Assembly (NCBI RefSeq): GCF_001676615.1
Contig: NZ_LYXZ01000070.1
Location: forward strand, 32,588-96,587
DNA length: 64,000 bases
Source of the DNA: Labrys sp. WJW
GTDB taxonomy: Bacteria; Pseudomonadota; Alphaproteobacteria; Rhizobiales; Labraceae
Direction: 5' to 3'
Shown: positions 52,235 to 60,192 of the stretch, piece after piece
How the letters are laid out: the number at the start of each line of letters is the position of its first letter
Position numbering within the stretch: the stretch's first letter is position 1
Program-made: the position numbers and the translations under genes
Notes under the pieces: model-generated
Databases searched by the model: none
The model's input: the letters and a program-made list of their open reading frames with translations, nothing else
Told to the model about the DNA's origin: nothing

Positions 52235-53380
52235 CTATTTCGCCGGCGTCAGGCGCAGCAGGCGCCCGTCCGAGGCGTCCTCGATCAGCCAGATTGCCCC
52301 GTCGCGATCGACGGCGACGTCGCGGATGCGGGCGCCCATCTCCCAGCGATCGGCCTGGCGCGCACCGTCCTTGCTATCGAAGGCGATGCGCACCAGGGCT
52401 TCGCCTCCGAGGGCGCCGATGAAGGCCGAGCCTCGCCATTGCGGAAACAGCTTGCCCGAATAGAAGGCCAGGCCGGCAGGGGCGATGATCGGGGTCCAGT
52501 AGATCACCGGGGCTTCGAATTCCGGGCGGGTCCGGTGACGAGGGATCGGCACACCGCTGTAATTGTCGCCGTTGGAGACGATGGGCCAGCCATAATTCGC
52601 GCCCCGGCGGATCAGATTGAGTTCGTCGCCGCCGCGCGGGCCCATCTCGTTTTCCCACAAACCGCCGTCGGGGGCGAAAGCCAGGCCATAGGGATTGCGA
52701 TGGCCCAGGCTCCAGATCTCGGCCTGCACGCCGCCCTTGGCCGCCATCGGATTGTCGGCGGGCGCCGTACCGTCGAGATTGAGCCTGAGGATCTTGCCGC
52801 GATTGGTGTCAGTGTTCTGGGCGGTCTCCGGCTCCATGCGATCGCCGGAGCTGAGGAAGAGGTGGCGCCCATCGGGGGCGAAGGCGATGATACCGCCCGG
52901 CTGGCCGCCGCCACCCTTTGGCGAGGCGCGCCAGATCACGGCAAGATCGTCGAGACCTGCTTTGCCGTCCACCTCTTTCAGTCTGGCTCGTGCCAGGGCG
53001 AGTGTTCCGCCGCCGAAGCTTGGTTCGACATAGCTGAAATAGACCAACCCGTCCCGGGCAAAGCCCGGCGAGGCCGCAATGTCGAGCAGGCCATTCTGGC
53101 CGCCGGCCTGCACGCGCGGAACGCCGCTAACCTCAGTCTTGGCACCGGCCGGGGTCACCAGGAACAGCTGCCCGCCCTTTTCGGTGACGAGCATGCGCCC
53201 GTCGGGCAGGAAGGCGATTGCCCAGGGCGTGTCGAAACGCGCGACGGTGGTGGCCTTGAAGGGGCGGGTCGTCGAGGCAGGGCTGTTCGCCGCATTCAAC
53301 TCGGCGCGGGCCAGGCCGGGAGGGGCCGCTGCGCTCCCGATGATTGCGGCAGTCAGAACGATTCGGACGGCATTTCGCAT
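52235..53380 (-). CDS. PQQ-dependent soluble aldose sugar dehydrogenase-like (Asd/YliI)
   Basis: A 381-residue beta-propeller of the GSDH/sorbosone dehydrogenase family. Signal peptide 1-26 (RIVLTAAIIGSAAAPPGLARA). Family motifs: PWAIAFLPDGRMLVTEK, QNGLLDIAASPGFA, GGIIAFAPDGRHLFLSSGDR, LNLDGTAPADNPM, IWSLGHRNPYGLAF, WENEMGPRGGDELNLI and PIIAPAGLAFYSG. It oxidises aldoses in the periplasm and passes electrons to the respiratory chain. PQQ synthesis genes are not in the window. Start 53380 preferred to 53407, which lacks a signal peptide-like beginning. Confidence 0.9.
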   Translation of the reverse strand: MRNAVRIVLTAAIIGSAAAPPGLARAELNAANSPASTTRPFKATTVARFDTPWAIAFLPDGRMLVTEKGGQLFLVTPAGAKTEVSGVPRVQAGGQNGLLDIAASPGFARDGLVYFSYVEPSFGGGTLALARARLKEVDGKAGLDDLAVIWRASPKGGGGQPGGIIAFAPDGRHLFLSSGDRMEPETAQNTDTNRGKILRLNLDGTAPADNPMAAKGGVQAEIWSLGHRNPYGLAFAPDGGLWENEMGPRGGDELNLIRRGANYGWPIVSNGDNYSGVPIPRHRTRPEFEAPVIYWTPIIAPAGLAFYSGKLFPQWRGSAFIGALGGEALVRIAFDSKDGARQADRWEMGARIRDVAVDRDGAIWLIEDASDGRLLRLTPAK

Positions 53381-53437
53381 CGATGAGTCCCCCACCGGCC
53401 CGCGCAACCTGCCGGCCCGGACCCGGATGCATCAATC

Positions 53438-53953
53438 TCAGCCGATTGCGTCCTTCCAATGGCCGGACGAGGTTGGCCGTCCGCGGTGCTGGGGACAGAT
53501 GTCACCCTTGCGCAGGATGGCCTCGGCGCAGCGCAGATTGATCCAGGTTGCGGTCAGGAAGATCACGGCGAAGATCAGGCTCTGGGGCGACAGATCGATC
53601 ATGGCCATGCCGCGCCGTGCCAGCTGGATGACGAAGGTCGCCGCGACCAGGGCCGAAAAGCCGGCGCCGATCGCGCTGAAGGCGAGACGCGGCAATGGCC
53701 AGACGGTCGACGAACGCCGGCGTTCCCAGAGGAGAAGCCCGAAATTGGCCAGTGGCCCCACCAGAAACACCGCCACGATCGGGCCGAAGAAGAGCAGGAT
53801 CCACTCGAAATTGCACAGGAGTTCGCGGCAGGGCAGGCTGTCGATATAGAGATAGACACCCCAGTAGAGCAGGGCGAGCGCGCCGCTCGCCAGCGCATAG
53901 GCCAGCAATCCGTTGGAGAAAGCCTTGGTCTGTGACGGCGTAGGAGAGGTCAT
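53438..53953 (-). CDS. Small integral membrane protein, unknown function
   Basis: A 171-residue protein with four predicted membrane helices (about 17-37, 50-72, 90-112, 120-140). The loop at 38-48 has CRELLC, two cysteines that could bond in the periplasm, and the tail has CPQH. No family is recognised. A perfect 42-bp palindrome 25 bp upstream suggests that it, specifically, is under repressor control. Confidence 0.8.
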   Translation of the reverse strand: MTSPTPSQTKAFSNGLLAYALASGALALLYWGVYLYIDSLPCRELLCNFEWILLFFGPIVAVFLVGPLANFGLLLWERRRSSTVWPLPRLAFSAIGAGFSALVAATFVIQLARRGMAMIDLSPQSLIFAVIFLTATWINLRCAEAILRKGDICPQHRGRPTSSGHWKDAIG

Positions 53954-53977
53954 GGTCCTGTCCTGCTGGCTTGCTCG

Positions 53978-54019
53978 AGATCATTTAAGTTAGTGAACGA
54001 ACGCTAACTTAAATGATCT
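53978..54019. promoter_or_regulatory. Perfect 42-bp palindromic operator
   Basis: The two 16-bp arms (53978-53993, AGATCATTTAAGTTAG; 54004-54019, CTAACTTAAATGATCT) are exact inverse complements with a 10-bp centre TGAACGAACG. The inner part (GTTAGTGAACGAACGCTAAC) has the look of a TetR-family operator. It is 25 bp before the membrane protein start on the minus strand. No T tract follows on either strand, so a terminator is unlikely. The adjacent 140 bp to 54159 hold no gene. Confidence 0.75.
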
Positions 54020-54159
54020 GACGGTTGGCGTCAACCGCATTTGGATCTTATCGAAGGCGATGTGGGAGGGGCGTGCGATCGGACACCGGACATTGCGGGA
54101 GGAGAGGCCGTCACCGAGCAGGTTGCGCCCGCTGAGGCAGGGCAGGGAAAGCGGCAATT

Positions 54160-54414
54160 CTACTCGGGTACCGTGAAAATCCCGCCATTGGCCCAGGCGC
54201 TGCGGCGGATGTCTTCTTCACCGGCCGGCTCGGCGTCGTCGTCGTCCAGCAGCGTAAGAAAGCCGTCCCCGGCTGCCAGCCTGTCCGGCGACAGATAGCC
54301 CCATTCGCATTCCTCGCAATGGCCGTAGACAATGCCTGTTTTGACACTGCGATAGAGGAAGAGCCGGCCCTGGCGGCAATTGGGGCAGGGGCCGACATGA
54401 AAGTGGCCGGTCAT
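54160..54414 (-). CDS. Small zinc-ribbon-like protein
   Basis: An 84-residue protein with C-P-N-C near residue 10 and C-E-E-C near 33 (GHCEECEWGY), the four cysteines of a zinc ribbon. The C-terminal half is acidic (LLDDDDAEPAGEED). Its ATG overlaps the TGA of the VOC gene (54411-54414), so it is the second gene of a two-gene unit. Function unknown. Confidence 0.8.
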   Translation of the reverse strand: MTGHFHVGPCPNCRQGRLFLYRSVKTGIVYGHCEECEWGYLSPDRLAAGDGFLTLLDDDDAEPAGEEDIRRSAWANGGIFTVPE

Positions 54415-54818
54415 ACCTGCGGGCCCGGCCGGATCAATTGCAGCAGGTCCCAGAGGTTGCCGTACAGATCCTCGAACACCGCCACCGTGCCATAGGCCTC
54501 CACCCGCGGCTCCTCGTGAAATTGCACGCCGCGCGCAAGATAGAGGCGATGGTCGCGCCAGAAATCGTCTGTGTTGAGGAACAGGAAGACGCGCCCGCCC
54601 GTCTGATTGCCGATTGCCGCCGCCTGAGTGGGGGAGGTGGCCTTGGCGAGAAGCAGGCGGGTTGGGCCGGTGCCAGGTGGCGCAACCAGCAGCCAGCGCT
54701 TGCCATCGCCGAGGTCGCTGTCCTCCACCACGTCGAAACCGAGCTTGCCAACATACCAGTCTTTGGCCTCGTCATAGTCGCGGACGACCAGTGTGATTGC
54801 ACCCAGATGCTGCGGCAT
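54411..54818 (-). CDS. VOC-superfamily (glyoxalase/bleomycin-resistance-like) protein
   Basis: A 135-residue protein with one vicinal-oxygen-chelate domain: ITLVVRDYDEAKDWYVGKLGFDVVED, RLLLAKA, GRVFLFLNTDDFW and VAVFEDLYGNLWDLLQL. Metal-ligand positions (H4, E near 118) are consistent with a divalent-metal enzyme or a binding protein. ATG 54818 has GGGAGA 8 bp upstream; the longer frame to 55130 overlaps the bestrophin start and is rejected. Confidence 0.87.
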   Translation of the reverse strand: MPQHLGAITLVVRDYDEAKDWYVGKLGFDVVEDSDLGDGKRWLLVAPPGTGPTRLLLAKATSPTQAAAIGNQTGGRVFLFLNTDDFWRDHRLYLARGVQFHEEPRVEAYGTVAVFEDLYGNLWDLLQLIRPGPQV

Positions 54819-54990
54819 GGTTTCTCCCTGTTTCGAAGCGGAGACCGGGTCGGCCGCAAGCCCAGCCGCCCGAGCGCGACAATACGGCATCCAGATAGGG
54901 CCGCGAGAAAATTCACGCCGCCTTCGCGGTGTGGCACAAGCGGGCCTGCGTGCCACATGCCACCCCAAGCCCCAACCGGATCCCGCTTTT

Positions 54991-55905
54991 ATGATTGTTC
55001 GCAAAAACCCGCAGGCATGGGAGCTCTTCTTCATCATGCGCGGCTCCATCGTACCGCAGATCTGGCCGCAAATGCTGGTGGTGGTACTGATCTCGGTGGC
55101 GGTGACGCTGCTGGAGACACGCGGCTTCATCCATGTGCCGCCGATCGCCGCCTTGCCCTTCTCCCTGATCGGCGTGGCGCTGTCGATCTTCTCGGCCTTT
55201 CGGAATACGGCGAGCTATGACCGTTGGTGGGAGGCGCGCAAGATCCTGGGGGCTCTGGTGATCGATGCCAGGGGATTGTCGCGCCAGGCCCTTGCCTATC
55301 TTGCCGCCGAGCCGGAGGTAGCGCGGCGGCTGGCGCTTCTTGCCATCGCTTTTTGCGATCTGGTCCGCTGCCATCTGCGAGACGAGGAGCCGGACGAGGC
55401 AGCGCTACGCCATCTCGATGCAGCCGATCGCGCCGCCGTCACCGCAAGTCGGCACGGGCCGAATCGCCTGCTGCTGCAGATGAGCCGCCTGGTCGCCGAA
55501 GCCCTCGACAAGGCACGGATCTCGGCGCAGATGGCGCAGATTCTCGAAGAAAGAATCTCGGGGCTTTCGACCGACCTCACCGCCGCAGAGCGCATCAAGC
55601 AGACCCCATTGCCCTTTGCCTATTCGCTGCTGCTGCACCGCACCGTCTATCTGTTCTGTTTCCTGCTGCCCTTCGGGCTTGCCGACAGCATGGGCCTGTG
55701 GACGCCGGTGATCGCGGCCATCGTGACCTATACCTTCTTCGGTCTCGACGTGCTCGGCGACGAATTGGTGGCGCCCTTTGGCGCGACCCCGAACAGCCTG
55801 CCGGTGATGGCGATCTGCCGAACCATCGAGATCAATATTCTGGAGGATCTCGGCGAGACAGAGCTGCCCGAGGCACCCTTGCCCGTCGATTTCGTGCTGA
55901 GCTGA
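54991..55905 (+). CDS. Bestrophin-family (UPF0187) anion channel
   Basis: A 304-residue membrane protein of the bacterial bestrophin family. It starts MIVRKNPQAWELFFIMRGSI, has hydrophobic segments at about 20-60, then SAFRNTASYDRWWEARKILGALV (the conserved N-xx-YDRWWEARKxxG motif), and the C-terminal pore region LPFGLADSMGLWTPVIAAIVTYTFFGLDVLGDELVAPFG. It would form a pentameric anion channel. Divergent from the VOC gene. Confidence 0.9.
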   Translation: MIVRKNPQAWELFFIMRGSIVPQIWPQMLVVVLISVAVTLLETRGFIHVPPIAALPFSLIGVALSIFSAFRNTASYDRWWEARKILGALVIDARGLSRQALAYLAAEPEVARRLALLAIAFCDLVRCHLRDEEPDEAALRHLDAADRAAVTASRHGPNRLLLQMSRLVAEALDKARISAQMAQILEERISGLSTDLTAAERIKQTPLPFAYSLLLHRTVYLFCFLLPFGLADSMGLWTPVIAAIVTYTFFGLDVLGDELVAPFGATPNSLPVMAICRTIEINILEDLGETELPEAPLPVDFVLS

Positions 55906-55924
55906 AGGCAAGGCCCGGCCGGGC

Positions 55925-56983
55925 TTACGAATGCTGCGGCGGGTCCTGGCGCACGGTTTCGAGCTTGATCGCCGGCTGGGCGTCCTTGCCTTCGACTGGC
56001 TTGCCACCGACGACGGAGCCGAGCAGGCCTCCAAGGGACTGGCGCTCGGTGTAGAGCACGATGACGCAGGAAATCGCCAGCGGGATGAGCAGATAGAGCA
56101 GGCGGAACATCAGGAGAGCCGCGATGATCTCGGCCTTGGACTGAATCACCGCAGGATCGCTCGGATTGGCGCCGGCCGGCAGCATGATCAGCAGGAAGAC
56201 CGCTTCGAACACGCCGACGCCACCTGGGGCGTTGGAAATCAGGCCGGCGCAGAAGGAAGCCAGGAACATGCCCAGCACCACGAAGAAGCCCGGGTTGAGG
56301 GCGTCGGGCAGGGCGAAATAGATGATGCCGGCGGCGCCGACGATTTCGATCGGAGCGGCGAAAAGCTGCCGGAAGGCGATGGTCGGCTTGGGATAGGCAA
56401 TCTGCAGCGAACGGATGCGCAGGGGCTTGAGATGCAGGATCGCACCGGCCTGGTAGAGCAGCACGAAGGCAAGCATGGCCAGACCCAGCATGAAGGCGGC
56501 GCTGGGCGGGAAATGGAACAGGCGCGAGAGCAGCTCGGGCTCGCCCACCAATACGATGCCGCCGAGGAATACGGCGCCATAGGCGAAGGTGAAGGCGCAG
56601 AAAGCCGTGACGACGGCGACCTCGGCCGCGTTCAATCCCATCCTTGAATAGGCCCGGTAACGCACTAGGCCGGAGGAGAGCACGGACACGCCGATATTGT
56701 GGCCCAGCGCATAGGCCACGAAGGAGACGATCGAGACTACGGGCCAGGACAGCTTCTTGCCGACATGCATCAAGGCGATGCGGTCGTACCAGGCCAGGGC
56801 GGCATAGGCGAGCGTGGTGGAGGCGAACGCCAGCAGGATCATCAGGGGCCCGCGATCGACCACGGCCTGCCAGACCTGGCCGACTTCGACGCCCTTGAGC
56901 TCCTTGGACAGGAGATAGACCGAGAATACGACGGCGGCGAGCCCGATGACCGGCCAAACATATTCGAGCTTGTTCTTCATCAT
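55925..56983 (-). CDS. Lysylphosphatidylglycerol synthase transmembrane-type (UPF0104/DUF) protein
   Basis: A 352-residue protein with about eight hydrophobic segments matching the LPG synthase TM/UPF0104 domain (as in MprF N-terminus and AglD). Signature parts are YALGHNIGVSVLSSGLVRYRAYSRMG and FCAGLISNAPGGVGVFEAVFLLIM. There is no catalytic synthase domain, so it is probably a lipid flippase-like or accessory protein. The tail (GKPVEGKDAQPAIKLETVRQD) is hydrophilic. Start codons 56983 and 56980 are both ATG. Confidence 0.88.
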   Translation of the reverse strand: MMKNKLEYVWPVIGLAAVVFSVYLLSKELKGVEVGQVWQAVVDRGPLMILLAFASTTLAYAALAWYDRIALMHVGKKLSWPVVSIVSFVAYALGHNIGVSVLSSGLVRYRAYSRMGLNAAEVAVVTAFCAFTFAYGAVFLGGIVLVGEPELLSRLFHFPPSAAFMLGLAMLAFVLLYQAGAILHLKPLRIRSLQIAYPKPTIAFRQLFAAPIEIVGAAGIIYFALPDALNPGFFVVLGMFLASFCAGLISNAPGGVGVFEAVFLLIMLPAGANPSDPAVIQSKAEIIAALLMFRLLYLLIPLAISCVIVLYTERQSLGGLLGSVVGGKPVEGKDAQPAIKLETVRQDPPQHS

Positions 56984-57249
56984 GTCCGTCTGGGTAAGGG
57001 TTCGAACCGGTTGCCGAAACGTGTCGTCACACCGTGTTCAGGTAAAACCATAAACAACGGGATCGTGTCGAACACAAGACAACCGGATGATGAGCGTCGC
57101 AGAACGGTCACGCCGGAGACAGTCCTACTTTTAACGCAACTAACATGTATTTCCTTTTAAGGCGCGTTAACTCGCTGTAATTCATGCGTTGTCGGCACGG
57201 CGCTACGAAGCTAGCATCCGATCAAATCGTTTTCTGCGCGGACTGTTCC

Positions 57250-58491
57250 ATGCTTGCACCACCGCCTTTCATGCTGACGACCGGGCCGGTGACGGCCTAT
57301 CCGGCCGTGCTCAACGCCATGGCCCGGCCTGCCGTCTATGATGGACACCCTGCTTTCCAGCAGTTCTACCGGGCGGTGGTGGGCAAGCTGCAGGCCGCCT
57401 TGCGCCTTTCGAACCTGCCCCTGATCCTGCAAGGGGATGCACTGCTGGGGCTCGAAGCCGCTGCCGCCTCGCTGATCGGCCGCAAGGACGTCGTGCTCAA
57501 TCTCGTCTCGGGCGTCTATGGCAAGGGCTATGCCGGCTGGGCCCGCCGTTATGCCGGCGAGGTGATCGAACTCACCGTACCGTTCGACGAAGCGATCGAT
57601 CCGGAAAGAGTGCGCGAGGCGCTGGCGGCGCGCCCCGATATTTCGATCATCACTGTCTGCCATCACGATACGCCCTCGGGTACGCTCAATCCCCTGGCCG
57701 AGATCGGACGCCTTGGCCGCGCGCACGGCGCCTATGTCATCGCCGATGCCGTTTCCTCCTTCGGCAGCCTGGACGTGCACCCGCAAGAGGCCGCGATCGA
57801 CATCTTCGTGACCTCCGCTGCCAAATGCCTGGGGGCCACGCCGGGCCTGAGCCTCCTTGCCGTCAGCGACAGGGCCTGGGAGAGAATCAAGGCCAATCCG
57901 GATGCGCCGAGGGCCTCCTTCCTGTCGCTGCTCGACTGGGAGCTGGCGGCCGAGGCCGGGCGGGCATTTCCAGTCACGCCTTCGCTCGCGGAGATCAGTG
58001 GCCTCGATGCAGCGCTCGACCTTTATCTCCAGGAAGGGCCCGAACGGATCTGGGCCCGCCATGCCCGCACGGCGGCAGCCGCGCGGGCGGGGCTGAAGGC
58101 GCTGGGCCTAAAGCTATGGCCGGCACGCGAGGCAATCGCCGCACCCTCCGCCACGGTTTTCCGCCTGCCGGAGGACATTCCGGATATCCGCCTGCGCGAT
58201 ACGCTGCTGGAACGCTATGGCGTGATGCTCTCGCTCGGCCGCGGCGAGACGGCGGGCAGAGTGTTGCGCATCGGCCATATGGGGCCGGCAGCCGAACCGA
58301 TGCTGGCCGTGACGGCCGTGGCGGCGTTGGGCGGAGCGCTCAACCAGCTCGGTCGGCAGGTCGATGCGGGCACCGGGGTCAATGCCGCGCTTGCCATTCT
58401 CAGCCAAGCGTCATCCAATCACGCTGATTCGAAAGGCTCCTCCCGGGAGGTTGCACATGCCGATCCTGCCAATTCTGTCGACCCTGCTTGA
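57250..58491 (+). CDS. ppaT: Pyridoxamine-pyruvate transaminase-like aminotransferase
   Basis: A 413-residue fold-type I aminotransferase that closely resembles Mesorhizobium loti PPAT, which moves an amino group from pyridoxamine to pyruvate with the substrate itself as cofactor. Shared stretches: LTTGPVTAYPAVL, RLSNLPLILQGDALLGLEAAAASLI, VVLNLVSGVYGKGYAGWARRY, CHHDTPSGTLNP and VTSAAKCLGATPGLS with lysine K192 at the PPAT lysine position. Start 57250 (MLAPPPFM) is taken; the upstream frame has no family sequence. The 3' end overlaps the binding protein gene by 35 bp, coupling it to a peptide-type importer. True activity on pyridoxamine is inferred from resemblance. Confidence 0.85.
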   Translation: MLAPPPFMLTTGPVTAYPAVLNAMARPAVYDGHPAFQQFYRAVVGKLQAALRLSNLPLILQGDALLGLEAAAASLIGRKDVVLNLVSGVYGKGYAGWARRYAGEVIELTVPFDEAIDPERVREALAARPDISIITVCHHDTPSGTLNPLAEIGRLGRAHGAYVIADAVSSFGSLDVHPQEAAIDIFVTSAAKCLGATPGLSLLAVSDRAWERIKANPDAPRASFLSLLDWELAAEAGRAFPVTPSLAEISGLDAALDLYLQEGPERIWARHARTAAAARAGLKALGLKLWPAREAIAAPSATVFRLPEDIPDIRLRDTLLERYGVMLSLGRGETAGRVLRIGHMGPAAEPMLAVTAVAALGGALNQLGRQVDAGTGVNAALAILSQASSNHADSKGSSREVAHADPANSVDPA

Positions 58492-60088
58492 TCGCCGCTC
58501 ATTCCTGCTCGCCAGCGCCGGGACGGCCTTGGTGCTCGGGCTGCCGCACCGCGTCCGGGCCAGCGAGGTTCCGGCCGGCCGCCTGACCGTTGCCGCCGAT
58601 TCCGAGCCGACCAATCTCAATCCCGCCATCGTTGCCTCGAACGGCGTGTTCTTCGTCGCCAGCAAGGTGATCGAGCCTTTGGCCGAGGCTGATTACAACG
58701 GCCCGGACGGATTGGTGCCGAAGCTTGCCCTGTCGTGGGAAGGGGCGGCAGACGGCAAGGCCGTCACCTTCAAGTTGCGCCCCGACGTGAAATGGCATGA
58801 CGGCAAGCCGTTCACCTCGGCCGATGTCGCCTTCTCGGCCCTGGAAGTGTGGAAGAAACTGCAGAATCTCGGCCGCGTCGTGTTCAAGGACCTCGAAAGC
58901 GTCGACACGCCCGATCCTCTGACGGCGATATTGCGTTTCTCGGCGCCGACACCGTTCCAGCTCATCCGCAACTGCCTGCCGGCCTTGACCTCGGTGCTGC
59001 CAAAGCACGTATTTGCCGGCACCGACATCATGAAGAACCCGGCGAATGAGAAGCTCATCGGTACCGGGCCGTTCAAATTCGTCGAGCATAAGCCGGGCGA
59101 ATATTATCTGCTCAAGCGCAACGAAGCCTATTGGACCCAGGGTCAGCCGCATTTCAACGAGATCCTGTTCAAGGTGCTGCCCGATCGCCAGTCAGCCGGT
59201 GCGGCGCTCGAGGCGGGCGAGATCCAGCTTGCCGCTTTCTCGGCCGTGCCGTTGGCCGATCTCGATCGCATCTCGAAGGTGCCGGGCCTCAAGGTCTATT
59301 CCACGGGCTATGAGGCACTCACCTATCAGATGATCATCGAGATCAACCATACCCGCAAGGAACTGGCGGATCTGCGCGTACGCCAGGCCATTGCCCATGC
59401 CATCGACAAGGGCTTCGTGGTGCAGGCGATCTTCCGCGGCTATGCGACGGCAGCCACCGGTCCCGTGCCGCAGACCGACAAGACCTTCTACAATCCGGAT
59501 GTCGAGCGTTACGAATTCGACCCGGCCAAGGCCGAGACCCTGCTCGACGAAGCCGGCTACAAGAAGGGCGCGGATGGCATCCGCTTCCATATTAAGCTGT
59601 TGCCGGCGCCCTTCTTCAACGAAACCGTGCAGTTCGGCGCCTATCTCCGGCAAGCCTTGGCCAAGATCGGCATCGATGCGGAGATCGTCTCCAACGATTC
59701 GCCGGCGCATCTGAAGGCCGTCTACACCGATCATGCTTTCGACCTGGCCGTCGGCACGCCGGTCTACCGGTCCGATCCGGCGATTTCCACCACCATCCTG
59801 TTTCAGAGCGGCATACCGGCGGGCGTGCCGTTCTCGAACCAGTATGGCTACGCCAACCCCAAGACCGATGCGTTGATCGCGGCGGCCGCGGTCGAGATCG
59901 ATCCCGAAAAACGGGCCGAGCTCTACAAGCAGTTCCAGAAGCTGGTGGTGGACGACCTCGCGCTCATCAACGTGGCCGAGTTCTCCTTCATCACCGTGGC
60001 CAGCGAGAATTTGCAGAACGTTTCCAACAATCCGCGCTGGGCGGTGTCGTCCTGGGCGGATACCGCCCTGCCGGAGATGGCGCCGTGA
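58457..60088 (+). CDS. Peptide/nickel-type ABC transporter binding protein (Tat-exported)
   Basis: A 543-residue SBP_bac_5 protein. The N-terminus LLDRRSFLLASAGTALVLG is a twin-arginine signal; mature chain begins about residue 37. Family blocks: LTVAADSEPTNLNPAIV, VTFKLRPDVKWHDGKPFTSADVAFS, LIGTGPFKFVEHKPGEYYLLKRNEAYW and LADLRVRQAIAHAIDKGFVV. ATG 58457 has GGGAGG 7 bp upstream and overlaps the ppaT tail. Tat export suggests folding before export or a bound cofactor; the ligand is unknown. Confidence 0.92.
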   Translation: MPILPILSTLLDRRSFLLASAGTALVLGLPHRVRASEVPAGRLTVAADSEPTNLNPAIVASNGVFFVASKVIEPLAEADYNGPDGLVPKLALSWEGAADGKAVTFKLRPDVKWHDGKPFTSADVAFSALEVWKKLQNLGRVVFKDLESVDTPDPLTAILRFSAPTPFQLIRNCLPALTSVLPKHVFAGTDIMKNPANEKLIGTGPFKFVEHKPGEYYLLKRNEAYWTQGQPHFNEILFKVLPDRQSAGAALEAGEIQLAAFSAVPLADLDRISKVPGLKVYSTGYEALTYQMIIEINHTRKELADLRVRQAIAHAIDKGFVVQAIFRGYATAATGPVPQTDKTFYNPDVERYEFDPAKAETLLDEAGYKKGADGIRFHIKLLPAPFFNETVQFGAYLRQALAKIGIDAEIVSNDSPAHLKAVYTDHAFDLAVGTPVYRSDPAISTTILFQSGIPAGVPFSNQYGYANPKTDALIAAAAVEIDPEKRAELYKQFQKLVVDDLALINVAEFSFITVASENLQNVSNNPRWAVSSWADTALPEMAP

Positions 60089-60095
60089 TGTCGTT

Positions 60096-60183
60096 TCCGG
60101 GTGCGCGGACGCCTCGTCCGCTCTTGGAACCGCCTCGTTCCCGGGAGACCAAGAGGCGGACGAGACGTCCGCGCATCCGGGAA
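60096..60183. repeat. Palindromic intergenic repeat, GCGGACG family, copy C
   Basis: Arms of about 31-33 bp (60096-60125 and 60151-60183; GCGCGGACGCCTCGTCCG and its relative GCGCGGACGTCTCGTCCGCC) are inverted with a few differences. It occupies the whole gap between the binding protein stop and the first permease start. Confidence 0.82.
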
Positions 60184-60192
60184 TAATCGCCC

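Noticed and set aside
57131..57170. TTAA-rich sites upstream of ppaT resembling CtrA boxes
   Set aside because: The spacing is 6 bp rather than 7 in both pairs, and ppaT is not a likely cell-cycle gene.
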